In this document: positions 10,501-20,705 of the stretch, piece after piece | How positions within the stretch are numbered: position 1 is the stretch's first letter | Layout of the letters: each line of letters begins with the position of its first letter | Assembly (NCBI GenBank): GCA_036245805.1 | Contig: BTRK01000003.1 | Location: 14,672,464 to 14,736,463 of the forward strand | Length of the DNA stretch: 64,000 nucleotides | Reading direction: 5' to 3' | Origin: Pristionchus mayeri | Taxonomy: Eukaryota; Nematoda; Chromadorea; Rhabditida; Neodiplogasteridae | Notes under the pieces: model-generated | Told to the model about the DNA's origin: nothing | Databases searched by the model: none | What the model saw: the letters and a program-made list of their open reading frames with translations, nothing else | Position numbers and translations under genes: made by a program

Positions 10501-13500
10501 AATTGCTTCTGCTTACACCTTTTGAGGCCAGGAACTGCTTCACTCTCAAAAAGATGCCACCTTTTCCTCTTACTATCTCTATTAGTCGACGATTCTCCGA
10601 GGCAACAAAATTCGAGTTTGCCTCACTGACACTCAACTTCCTCTTCAATTCCCCTAGCAACTTCTTCACTTCCACCTCGTACCTATCCTTAGACCATTTG
10701 AGACATGACGGGCATTTCATAAGATCACTCTGCTCACTCTCAGAGGTTAGCGTGAGGGAACAGGCAAAGTGGAATCCCTTCTTGCACACAGAGCAAGTGT
10801 CCGTGCTCCAGGCAGATTTCCTACGCAGCTTACCCTTCCCTTTGAATAGAGCACCGATGAGGCAATAGGGAGCAGCGCACTCATTCACACTCGCACACTT
10901 GGCTTGTGAGAGTCCCTCGATCACTCTCTGGCAGTCATCAACCTCCGCAGCTACTCCTTTGGTAAGCAGAGCGGTCGAATCTATGGATCGTTGGAATTTT
11001 GCCTCTAGGTCCTTTCTATCTTTCATCTCGTTGAGTTTAATAGGACAACCTGCGTTCACAAAATCTAAATTGATGGCAGTCGACTCAATAAGGGAGAGGG
11101 CGCGCGCACCAGGGCCGGTAGCTAAGTGGCGACACAGAAATGCGAGGGAGGGATTGGAACAAGAGGTTCTCGGACGACTCCCTTGCTGGCCTTCGCTGCC
11201 TCCTCCTCCTTGATTCCATCGTCGACAAGACTCTTGTACATGTCGAGGCACTCCTGTCTCCTCTCCGCAGTCCTCACTCTCGTTCCCACTGGTGCAGGTC
11301 CTGCTGACTTCTCACATTCGCACTCCGTGCACGGATTCGAGTGAGATGTACTCTTCTGCCCGAACAGGATGTTCCTCGCGCAAAAATCGGAGACTCCGTG
11401 AAGAACGACGTCCCTCTCCACATCGTTGACACGGATCTTCTTCATTTCGCCCAAGTCCTTTAGAAGATCTCCGACGACTTGCTTCTGATTACTGTAACGC
11501 CGGAAAATGCACTAAACTGACCGTATCGATCGCCGCGCGCTCCGCTTCCGACTTGACGCGTGGCCTCTCTCGTAGAAGACCCTGCGTACGAATATAATAA
11601 GCTCGTTAATGTATAAAACTCAAGCAAATAAATATAATCGAATAAATGAGCAATTGAACTAGCCGGAAAAGGCACCAAACTGACCATATCGATCGCCGCG
11701 CGCTCCGCTTCCAACTTGACGCGTGGCCTCTCTCGTAGAAGACCCTGCGTACGAATATAATAAGCTCGTTAATGTATAAAACTCAAGCAAATAAATATAA
11801 TCGAATAAATGAGCAATTGAACTGGCCGGAAAATGCACTAAACTGACCGTATCGATCGCCGCGCGCTCCGCTTCCGACTTGACGCGTGGCCTCTCTCGTA
11901 GAAGACCCTGCGTACGAATATAATAAGCTCGTTAATGTATAAAACTCAAGCAAATAAATATAATCGAATAACTGAGCAATTGAACTGGCCGGAAAAGGCA
12001 CCAAACTGACCATATCGATCGCCGCGCGCTCCGCTTCCGACTTGACGCGTGGCCTCTCTCGTAGAAGACCCTGCGTACGAATATAATAAGCTCGTTAATG
12101 TATAAAACTCAAGCAAATAAATATAATCGAATAAATGAGCAATTGAACTGGCCGGAAAAGGCACCAAACTGACCATATCGATCGCCGCGCGCTCCGCTTC
12201 CGACTTGACGCGTGGCCTCTCTCGTAGAAGACCCTGCGTACGAATATAATAAGCTCGTTAATGTATAAAACTCAAGCAAATAAATATAATCGAATAAATG
12301 AGTAATTGAACTGGCCGGAAAAGGCACTAAACTGACCATATCGATCGCCGCGCGCTCCGCTTCCGACTTGACGCGTGGCCTCTCTCGTAGAAGACCCTGC
12401 GTACGAATATAATAAGCTCGTTAATGTATAAAACTCAAGCAAATAAATATAATCGAATAAATGAGCAATTGAACTGGCCGGAAAATGCACTAAACTGACC
12501 ATATCGATCGCCGCGCGCTCCGCTTCCGACTTGACGCGTATCCTCGCGAGATTACATCGGAGATGGCTAAACATGAAATTAGCAACATAAATAAAACGCA
12601 TTACAACGATAGAAATTACATATAAAAAATCGCATATCGATTCGATGCGCACAGCCGAGCCATAACCGGAACTTCCGGCAAAAAGAAAGCCGGTTATAAG
12701 ATTAACCCTTCACATCAGGGAACTTCTGCACAAGACAATATTCGTTTAGGAGGGGAATTTAAATATTTTCGAACGAGTAGGCGGGACATACTACGGTTTT
12801 GTTTTTTAACGTGGACCCTTGCTTTCTTAATACTGTGCGTGCAGGGTTCGTGCGTCGAGGAGCACCGCCGCGTCTTCCCTCTCCTTCTCGACCACCGCAT
12901 CTCTGCCTCCACGAACAAGGACACGACGACGATGAGCATGACGTGCGCGTTGCCGGAGGACGCCGAGCAGGGTTACATTTACAATATGTTTTAATGCAAA
13001 TTTTTACAAATATCCACTCCTCTAACCATATTTGTAGCATTTCCATCTAAGGCTGATTACCATTTTTTTCTTGACTGCTTCCCATTTATTTTTTCACGCA
13101 ATTATTTGTAATTGACGTTCTCTGTCGTGGTTCTTGGAGCGAATAGCCTTGGCACTGTATAAATCAAGAAGGACACTACGTCGAATTAGAACTGTCACGT
13201 CTTTGATATATCAATGGCGGCATGACGTCATCGTTCTCATCCGACCTAGTGCCATCTAGAAGACATGCATTCAGCGATCGCGCAACTGGCCAGTCTGGTG
13301 ATCCGCACGCACATTCGCGACGTGGATGTGGATCGGGAGCGCGTGCGCATCCAGCAGCAGTGCGGGGACTACTTCGCCGATTCCGATGTGGGTTTTTGCG
13401 AGGACTATTGGGGTGTGAGGAAAGTATTTGTAATGCACTCTTAAAAAGTAAGCCGCGATTCCATGCATTATTTACATGTTGCTACTAGTTGATAAAATCC

Positions 13501-16500
13501 TTATTTGCTAGTGGTTGATAAAAACTTCGCCGATCCCGATGTGGGTTTTGGCGAGGACTAGGTTGGGTGAGATCTATGATTACATGCCGCGTTTGATATA
13601 TAAAAGGCATGACTTATCCGATCCCGATGGGCTGTGTTTTTTTTCTATCTCATTATTTTAATCTTACTATTCGATATATGGTTTTATCTCGCATTCCCTA
13701 GTGCGTGTCAGTTTAATGTTTCATGCGCGTAATTGCTTCGTCATGCTATGTCTAACCCTCGATCGGTTGTGGGAGGAAAGAGTACACAGAATCAAGCAGA
13801 TGTGATATAATTTCTCGTACTCTAGCTTTGCTTCTTTTTAGTCTTACTTTTCGAAAATGAAAATAAAAACAAAATAATGGTTTGCTAATTCAGATGGTCA
13901 TCTCGCAGTTACTCCACAAGGTCGCCTTTCATCCCGATCCCGTCGGCCTCTTCACCGAGGGAAAGCAACATACGAACGCGTGAGTCCTCTTTTCGCATGC
14001 TATGAATTAGAGTTGGCTATTCGGAGTACAATTGCGATATCCCAATCCCCCCTCAGATATTGCGAAATTTGAGGAGGGAGAGGATTGCGAAATCACAATC
14101 TGATCCGAATAGCCAACCCTACTAGGCTTGGCTTCATAAGAACGGTTTCTTCATTTTGCGTGCTTTCGTGAGGGCTAAATCGGTGAAAGAGCAAGCAGAG
14201 TGAATACTGATATATCGTTATCGCACAAGAGAAATGCACGAATCCCAAAACAAGAAGCTGGAGCTGGCAAGCAAACAATTATTGTAAATGATGATTTGCT
14301 GTGTTGATGAATGTAGAACAAACAACAAATCATCATTTAATATACTTGTTTGCTGAATAGAGTGACTTCTTCCGAAGCCTACTGTCGCTATCCACCGTTT
14401 TGCAAGTGAAAGTGCGCATTAATATTGTTCCATTCATGCCTGTAATGTCTTCAAATAATCACTTCATTCAAGGGCGATCACTGCATCTGACATTCGTCGC
14501 TTCTACGATGCGCACTTCAAGGCAAGTAACGAAGTCAATTTGTTTATACTAGATGCAATTGGGTAGAGACAGTTGCCATCCTGCTATCGCCGGCTAGGCT
14601 TCCACATTAACAATAAGGTCTTTGAAAAGTTGCATTGACATATACACTGAACGATTTGAATGGTTTTGGGAGATATATTGCATGGGAATGATTGGGTCCG
14701 AGTAGCATAATTACAGTTTTGGAAGGGGAGAATGGTTTCGGGAGAAGCCCTTTAGAAATAAAGGGCTGCATTCCAGACGAGAAACACGATCATAACGGCA
14801 GTAGGCGAGGTCGACCACGATGAGATTGTCAGATGTGCAGAGTAGTGGGTGCGAGAGAGAGAGAGAAAGACGAGATCATTATTGGTCGCTTCTTCATCCA
14901 TTGTGGCGTTCGTAATTATGTTTAGCCGTCACATCATTCCCCACACTCTCTGGATATTTTGTGAAATGAAAATACAGCGACCGGGCTCTATTTCATTGTT
15001 AAGTTCGTTAATGTTTTCAGGATTTCCCACGTGGAAAAGTGGCTGAGGCGCCTGTCCCTGTCTGGAAGGCGGACATGGTATGGCTTCAGACCTTTTTTTC
15101 CAAATTTGTCTATCAATGTTTTATTTATTTTTTTTTATTTTTTAGAAACTGTGCGTTTTCCCGTATATCAAATTCTTCTTCGGTGGAATTGCAGTTCCAG
15201 GTAGCTAGAAAACAAATTGTTGAATGACGACAATATGGTAAACAAAAAAATTTTGAATTAGTGTTTACTTTTAAGAGTTGTACAAAACAACACGTTTAAG
15301 CCTGGGAAGATGACTTTGAAAGATTGATTCACTCCCCTTCAGGAATCATGAGTTATTATGTGTTTAAATATCAGGTCCCGATCCGGAATCCTTCGATCGC
15401 AATCCTGACGTGCTTATCTCGGACTTGATCGTGCTGGTGAATACATGAATAATTTATTATTTAAGTTGCATAGATTACAAGGACAAGTGAAGAAAAGGGT
15501 AATACCCGTCTTCAAGAATGATCCCTAGCAACAGCACTGCTTGTCCAGTGTGAATTTGAGCGGATCTGGAGTAGGGTTCCCCCAATTGGGCGTTTGGGGA
15601 ATTTTAAAATAATTTTCAGATATGTCTCAAGTGGTTCATATATAGCGCACTTGAAACATACCTGAAAATTATTGAAAAAAACCCAATGAGCCCAATTGTG
15701 AGAACAATAGTCTGGAGTGCACACCTTTCTCCATTTTAAGGATGCTTATTCTAATAACTTGAGCAGGCAGGACACGTAATCGAGTGGCCGCGGCGATTCG
15801 ATCGACCGATGGCCTGGAACATGCACTTGTACCAACTTAAGGTGCACTTTAATTTCGAATTTTTTTCTTATTTTGCGTCTTTTGCTGTGAAGAAAATTCT
15901 TGTAGCAAATATATGTGTTGTAAATAACGATTCGTAATATACATCTTTGGGAAATGGAATGTAGAAACAGAAAGTAAATTGTCCAGGGAATCTCCGTGCT
16001 GATCCAGCAGTTCGACGCGCAGGGTCTGCTTGGTCGGGAACCAGAAGTGATCGATGAAGTGATCGAGAGATGGCGATACCTGGCATACGGTAAGATATGG
16101 ATGCAGAAGCGAGAACTGACTTTCTTTGTTACATTGTTACCTGTAATCGTACCCTTTAATTCCAGCGAGGTAGACTGCACAATTTAGTTATTTTCAATAC
16201 ATCCATAACTAGTCTTTTCATACTCAACATTGAGTGCACTAGAGATAAACCGTGAAGATATAATCGAACTTCATTTGGTAAAAAAATGCATCAAACACAG
16301 GGGCAATCGTCTGAATCTCTTCAGTTTGCACGCTCTCTCGCCGGGCAGATAGACGAGAGAGCATGCAAACAGAAGAGAGTCGGACGATTTCTCAAACACA
16401 GGCATAACCGTGGCTCAACTGGTCCTTGCGAAGCAGCTGTACGCACTCGTCCTCGTGAGCCAGTGCAAGGAAGAGCACCTTGAAGAAGCTTCCAAAAGGG

Positions 16501-17314
16501 TGAAGCTTTCTGTTTTTGTATACAAGTATATTCAAGTTAGTTAACCTTTGCCACTTGGAGTATGCCGATGACGTGGCTCTCGTTGCCAAATCTCGACCCG
16601 AGCTGGAACGAATGCTGAAGAAGCTGATGGACGCGTGCAGCCGAGTTGGTCTCGAAGTGAATGCAAGCAAGACCAACCTCCTCACCTCCTGCACCTCTAC
16701 CCGCAATCCAATAATCATCGGCAATCTGCGATTCGAATTCGTCGATAGCGCCACCTATCTCGGAGGAAGAATAGCTCTTCCCTTGGATCATTCCGACGAA
16801 ATAGAACACCGGATTCGATTAGGGTGGCTGGCCTGGAGTAAGCTCTCGCACCTCCTATCTTCTCGAATTCTGTCCATCAAGATCAGGAGGAGAGTCTTCG
16901 AGAGCTGCATCACGGCTACAGTTCTCTATGGGTGTGAAGTATGGGCTCTGAGATCTAGCGAGAAGGAGAGGCTGAGAGTCACCCAGAGGAAGATGGAAAG
17001 AAAGATGCTTGGAGTCACGCTGAGGGACAGATGGAGGAATGACCGCGTGAGAGGGATTACCAAGCTGAGAGACTGGAATGAGGAAGGATTGAAACGAAAA
17101 GCGCGCTGGGCCCTCAAGATCAGAAGAATGGGAGTGGAACAGTGGAGCCGTGCGACAACTGTCTGGACTCCATTCAATAGGACTCGTCCCCCCGGAAAGC
17201 CTCGCGCGCGATGGAGAGACGACCTATCCCGAGCTATTGGCAGCCATTGGTGGAGTGCAACTTATGAAGACTACCGACCTATCATCTTCTGAGCGTTTCC
17301 GCCTGATAAGATAA

Positions 17315-17345
<31 letters not shown>

Positions 17346-17831
17346 AACAATGTGGAATTCATATGTACGCAATAGTTCTCATACGAATTAGTGCTCCACA
17401 ATACAGGTGCATCGCAATCTGTTCTACGCTGGCCGCATGATCCATCCAGAGGATGCCTGGACGCGCGTTTGTGTTCGTTTCTTTTCCCAGTTTTAGAAAA
17501 AAAAATCATCTCATCTTCTTAGCACTCTGATATTTTTTTAAAATTATTGATCTAATACTGTTCTCTCAAACAGTATTAGATCAATATTGGATGTTGTACT
17601 GTAAATTCAAACTAAATCGCACTTCTCACATGTCAGGCGATCACACTCGATCAGTTTCGCTCCGGCGCTAAGCGAATGCTGCTCAGTGACAAATTCACGA
17701 TCGTCGGTTACGGTACTTATCGATTTTTTCAAAATTTATAAAATTTTTAATTTAAAAATTAAATTAATTCAGTATTTAAGGTCCCGGACACTCGCATCTT
17801 CAGACGAGGGCGGAGATTCTGGCGATCATGA
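7566..17831 (+). CDS. M16 peptidase homologue (MPP-beta / bc1 core protein-like), 16 exons
   Basis: Spliced model of 462 codons. Exons: 7566-7664, 7867-8034, 8374-8460, 12845-12971, 13260-13387, 13894-13979, 14473-14521, 15021-15077, 15146-15200, 15375-15436, 15767-15841, 15987-16089, 16402-16499, 17407-17466, 17637-17712, 17773-17831 (TGA). All phases agree and the total is 1,389 nt. The zinc-binding HxxEH motif is HFTEH (residues 110-114). RLSNGILVATE precedes it, and LLSDKFTIVGYG with FKVPDTRIF forms the end, as in M16B proteins of about 470 residues. Where the third ligand Glu is expected, about 76 residues later, the protein has RIQQQC. The N terminus (MQIFHAGLALLLAGC) looks like a secretory signal, not a mitochondrial presequence. 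A stretch between exons 7 and 8 seems short for the family, so a small exon may be missing or a frameshift present. Confidence 0.88.
8673..8747 (-). pseudogene. tRNA-Gly-like relic or tRNA-derived SINE
   Basis: On the - strand a TGGTGCAGTGGTAAA A-box-like segment, a TTTGCCTGCCAA anticodon-arm-like segment (apparent GCC anticodon) and a perfect GGTTCGAGTCC B box follow at tRNA spacing. The 5' and 3' acceptor segments (AGCGCTA against TCTCTCC) and the D stem do not pair, so it cannot fold as a normal tRNA. A pseudogene or SINE head is more likely than a working gene. Confidence 0.5.
10040..12566 (-). pseudogene. Nested PHD-like zinc-finger gene with SEQxxExxH domain and exon array, frameshifted
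   Basis: This gene lies antisense inside intron 3 of the M16 gene. The first visible exon is 12500-12566, then six 60-nt exons of the tandem array, then a long exon from 11484 down to 10040. The long exon begins in frame (KQVVGDLLKDLGEMKK), continues through a Cys-rich CTECECE patch to VREPLVPIPPSHFCVAT, then hits a stop at 11122. The adjoining frame continues (ATGPGARALSLIES), so one frameshift separates two otherwise open halves. Further on come a CxxC-type finger (CSVCKKGFHFAC...CPSCLKW), a Lys/Glu-rich segment and a C-terminal VHYISSHLLTYASLFETIG / SEQSIEHFHALFNRYL block. That C-terminal block resembles domains I associate with transposon-derived nematode proteins. The 5' end is not resolved. 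Confidence 0.6.
11498..12540 (-). repeat. 163-bp tandem array with an exon in every unit
   Basis: Units repeat with exactly 163-bp spacing. The GC-rich exon-like part starts (on the + axis) at 11522, 11685, 11848, 12011, 12174, 12337 and, as a divergent first copy, 12500. On the - strand each of the six full units has an acceptor TACGCAG, a 60-nt exon without stops (GLLRERPRVKSEAERAAIDM) and a donor GTCAGT, then a 103-nt AT-rich intron. Copies differ by only a few bases; the last codon is ATG or ACG. Because the exon is phase 0 and a multiple of three, any number of copies keeps the frame into the following exon at 11484. Confidence 0.8.
12567..12844. other. Upstream flank of the nested gene / end of M16 intron 3
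   Basis: A TTTAG acceptor-like site on the - strand at 12567-12571 suggests another upstream exon of the nested gene, but I cannot identify it. The open frames seen on the - strand around 12759-13046 are shadows of the M16 exon at 12845-12971. Confidence 0.4.
13202..13258 (+). repeat. Short repeat with TTTGATATATCAA, next to a splice acceptor
   Basis: This is a partial copy of the palindromic family seen complete at 47229-47303: TTTGATATATCAA, GGCGGCATGACGTCAT and GTTCTCATCCGACCTAGTG. Its end abuts the acceptor at 13259 of M16 exon 5. Related halves are at about 7504-7560, just before the M16 start codon, and at about 17362-17392, just before the acceptor of exon 14. Confidence 0.7.
14009..14120. 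repeat. Palindromic MITE in an M16 intron
   Basis: Ends GTTGGCTATTCGGA and TCCGAATAGCCAAC are inverted copies. Inside is a TATTGCGAAATTTGAGGAGG core. The same core occurs in the palindrome-arm elements at about 49610-49720 and 49955-50010, where it flanks the last ANGEL exon. The element is non-coding and sits inside intron 6 of the M16 gene. Confidence 0.65.
14522..15020 (+). other. GC-AG intron in the M16 gene
   Basis: The exon ending in HFK (AAG at 14521) is followed by GCAAGT rather than GTAAGT. GC-AG introns normally have an otherwise perfect donor like this one. The acceptor is TTTTCAG at 15020. This is the only reading that gives continuous phase with exon 8 without a GT donor nearby. 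If a small exon is hidden in this interval the intron would be split. Confidence 0.6.
16302..16391. mobile_element. 90-bp MITE duplicating a splice acceptor
   Basis: The element has inverted ends (AATCGTCTGAATCTCTTC and GAAGAGAGTCGGACGATT) around a CTCTCTCGCCGGG...GAGAGAG hairpin. It is flanked by an 11-bp direct repeat TCAAACACAGG at 16291-16301 and 16392-16402, a length typical of Mutator-like insertions. The repeat contains the CAG|G acceptor of M16 exon 13, so the insertion produced two copies of the acceptor. Hairpins with the same CTCTCTC core lie at 34139-34246, about 47970-48060 and 50048-50136. Confidence 0.75.
16505..17345 (+). mobile_element. 5'-truncated RTE-like non-LTR retrotransposon in an M16 intron
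   Basis: Reverse transcriptase C-terminal half, open from 16516 to 17292. It has the catalytic box EYADDVALVAKS, then LGGRIALPLD, RRVFESCITATVLYGCE, ERLRVTQRKMERKMLGV and LRDRWRN, an order I know from RTE-like elements. A (TGAT)n tail at about 17316-17343 marks the 3' end. It lies in the sense orientation between M16 exons 13 and 14. The N-terminal fingers and any endonuclease domain are absent, so it is a dead truncated copy. Confidence 0.88.
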
Positions 17832-18340
17832 ACAAGCCGTGGACAGTTCAGCAGTCGAAGTAGCCTGAACGAAGAACTATTCGAGACAAGCAATAGTGAT
17901 TTCAGTGATAAATAAGTTCATTCTAACGATATCCCGGAGATGTACTGGATCGAATTGATTATTATTCGTAGTTCAAGATATCGATCTATAGTTATTAGGT
18001 TGATGCATAATTTTCTTTACAAGGTATTTTTGAATTTTTCTCGAGAATTGTTTGCCTGTTTTTGATAATACTCTGTCATTATTTGGGGCACTATTAACGC
18101 ACTAGAACCATAGGTTCATATTGAATCGATCTCAATTGGTTCAATAGGAAAAAAGTATTTCTTAAAAAGTGGCAAATTTTTGTATTTGGGGTACTTTGTT
18201 CAAGCGTTCATTAAAACAAAACCGATGGGTTGCAATTTCAGCCCTTTTGTGTCGGCAGTGAGGGCGGGTGCATGCATCCATAGAACACTTGAAAACAGAT
18301 CGTTAGTTTCTCTCAGAAAAGTTGTGGGTGAAAACTACTG

Positions 18341-18342
<2 letters not shown>

Positions 18343-18389
<47 letters not shown>
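18343..18389. repeat. (TA)n microsatellite
   Basis: An uninterrupted run of about 23 TA units lies inside the element at 17995-20094, upstream of the CR1-like fragment on the + axis. Confidence 0.95.
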
Positions 18390-18391
<2 letters not shown>

Positions 18392-18799
18392 CTACGCCAG
18401 AAAGCGCAACGAGATACGAATAATTGATAGAATAACCGTATAGATAATTGACTCCTCATACTGAGGATATAAGTAATAGAGCTACGTGACAGGTAGGAGG
18501 GTACAATACTGAAAATACATAGATCTAGTCAACTGTTCTCATCTGTCTTCTTCTGGTCTGCATATGAGGAGGGAACCGAGGAGGAGGCACTCGGGTATAC
18601 CAGGTAGACTATGTTCCGAGAAACAGCATCCGTAGATCTCTAAGGGGTGGGGGGAGGGGGGATGGGAGTGGGGATGCGAGAAGGAGTGGAAAATGGATAA
18701 CTAACGATAAATTGAGAATTTAGATAAGTCTAACTTGAGTAATCTATTCTTAAAGACAGTAATACTTGGGGAACTATGAACATCTGAAGGTATTTCACT

Positions 18800-19890
18800 A
18801 AGCATACTAGCAACTCTTCTGGAAAAAACAATGGAAACGAGGAGTTGATTTAGTTGCCTCAATATGAATTCCAAATGTGTTTGTTCTATCCCTAAGGGGT
18901 TTGAAAGTAAAGAATCTATTGCGATCTAGAACTGTGTCGCCATTCATAATCCTACGGGCGAAAACTAGGTCAAAAATGACTCTCCTCTCTGAAAGCGCTT
19001 GAAGACCAAGAGTAGACAGACGTTTAGGGTAGGAAGGAAGAGAGAGAGGATAAAATGAAGAAGGAAAGCATCGATAGAATAGAATTCGAGTGAATTGTTC
19101 CTGGACCTTCTCTATTGTCTGACTATCCTTCTTAGTATAAGGATTCCAGAAAGGGCAAGCAAAATCAAGGTGAGGAAGGACATACGTGCGATAACATTTA
19201 ATAAGAATATCAGGGGAGTTAACTGAGACAGCACGCAGCATAATATGGAGTGAAGTCTTAGCCCTATTAGCACGTTCAACAATGGAGGCGTTTTTGAGAA
19301 GGGAAGGAACAACTTGAATACCAAGATCACGTTGTGGGGAATTGCTTTTGAGAATTACATCGTTTATGGTATAACAAGGAGGGGTCGATCCTATGTGAAG
19401 ATGGGTACACTTAGATTCAGAGAGAGAGAGAGAGCTGGTTAATAATAGTCCAAGAATAAATAGCATCAAGAGCACATTGAAGTTGGGCAGTCTTAGATTG
19501 AGATGATTCAAGTGGGTATGAAATGTACAATTTGATATCATCGGCATATGCTTGAATGCGCACATCGGGGAATTGATAGAGTATGTAGGTGATCAGAAAT
19601 ATATAATGTGAAAATAATTGGTCCTAGCACGGATCCCTGAGGTACACCGGACAGTACTGGGAAAGAGTAAGAAATACAATCACCCAAACGGACTGAGAAA
19701 TGCCTGTCAGTTATAAAGGAAGAGATCCAGTTTAGGAGATTCCCGTGAATACCGTAATGAGAGCATTTGGAAATCAATTTGGTAAAGGGAACTGTATCAA
19801 ATGCACGGGAAAAATCGAGATAAATAACATCAGTAACTTCTTTACGGGAGTGTGCACGAGTCCAGTCATTTTCACAGTCCATAACATTAA
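18800..19890 (-). mobile_element. CR1/jockey-like reverse transcriptase fragment, frameshifted
   Basis: On the - strand from 19882: YLDFSRAFDTVPFTKLI, WISSFITDRHFSVRLG and LSGVPQGSVLGPIIF, then an AYADDIKLYIS catalytic box near 19540-19560 in a shifted frame, then a C-terminal thumb-like part to 18807 (LPHLDFACPFWNPYTKKD, RLSTLGLQALSERRV). At least two frame changes are needed. The 5' endonuclease part is missing. This is a fossil inserted into the TA-flanked DNA element around it. Confidence 0.85.
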
Positions 19891-20094
19891 CATTATTTTA
19901 ACATTATTTCACCTCCCAAACTTCTACAATGAGCTTACTGTAAAAGACTGATTGATCGTGTATGTCCACAAGTGCGCTATGAAGAGCACACATAGACTGA
20001 TATCATGCAAAAATACAGGAGAAAATTGTTAAAGGCTGGAGCAAGTTATTGCTCGAAAACATGAAAACGTAAAGAAAATTTTGCATCAACCTAA

Positions 20095-20705
20095 TATATT
20101 CGAATGCTGAAAATGCCAATGCAACACGCTATATCGCTCATTCGTCTGCCAAAGTTACGTGTGATGTCGCCTGTCTAATAAATTCCTTACAATGAGCGTC
20201 TGAGCTTAAATGGACGTTTGGCAGCGTCATAGTTTCGACCCAATCCGCCACGCTCTTTGTCTGTATATTCCCGATCACATTTCGTATCACTTTTCTTTCT
20301 CTCGAGTCATTGCTATGAATTCCTCAGCTTGTGTTGCTATTTTGTCGTTATTATTTTCTCGTAGTCAACAGCACAATCCAAGCATTTCAGAAGTCTACGC
20401 CTTCTCATTTGGAAAAAAACAGAAACCCGAATATATTTCACTACTATGTACGGGTAAGGTAAGAGGAAGAAACTGATTGCAGTTGCAAAAAGGAGGATAT
20501 TCGCGAGCTATGTTTTACATATAGCACATTTTACAATAGAATCTCCTGCGTGTCCTGGACAGACTACAATTGCTACTCTTCCCCAAGCACGAGTTAACCA
20601 AGAAAACTGCGTTGGTTTCTGTGAACAAGACTCGTATGGAGATGGAACATGCTCGGAACTACTACGCCGATCGTTCAAATCGGATTTTGCTGAATGTCCG
20701 ATCTA
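20095..20705. other. Short unique spacer with one EVYAFS exon-like relic
   Basis: No gene is recognised. At 20391, after a TTTCAG, the sequence reads as (S)EVYAFSFGKK. This is one of seven similar exon-like starts dispersed across the window. Upstream (20210-20380) is pyrimidine-rich. Confidence 0.4.

Larger units (their letters stand above)
8461..12844 (+). other. Long intron 3 of the M16 gene
   Basis: This 4.4-kb intron (GTGGGT donor after the HFTEHMLTM exon; GTGCAG acceptor) is much longer than its neighbours. It hosts a tRNA-like relic, AT-rich filler (8770-9300), pyrimidine-rich tracts (9360-9720, 9900-9990), and on the opposite strand the nested zinc-finger gene with its exon array (10040-12566). 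Confidence 0.8.
17995..20094. mobile_element. TA-flanked DNA element carrying a CR1-like insertion
   Basis: The left end TTAGGTTGATGCATAATTTT and right end AAAATTTTGCATCAACCTAA are inverted copies, both bordered by TA (17993-17994, 20095-20096), as for Tc1/mariner elements. The element-specific outer parts (about 17995-18340 and 19950-20094) resemble the 758-bp element at 26130-26887. The middle is filled by a CR1-like retroelement on the opposite strand and by a (TA)n run. No transposase could be read. Confidence 0.75.

Noticed and set aside
10503..11213. + strand frames of 121 and 104 codons
   Set aside because: Antisense shadows of the zinc-finger coding exon.
11498..12540. CRISPR-like array
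   Set aside because: Units are 163 bp, repeated along their whole length with no variable spacers, in a eukaryotic gene context.
11460..12652. Series of 76-126 codon frames starting MVSLVPFPASS
   Set aside because: They read through the AT-rich introns of the 163-bp array in the same register each time. The exon interpretation explains the GC/AT alternation and splice signals better.
12759..13050. Overlapping open frames on both strands, Arg/Pro-rich
   Set aside because: They are shadows of the GC-rich M16 exon at 12845-12971, whose frame (LLLDHRISASTNKDTTTMS) matches the family.
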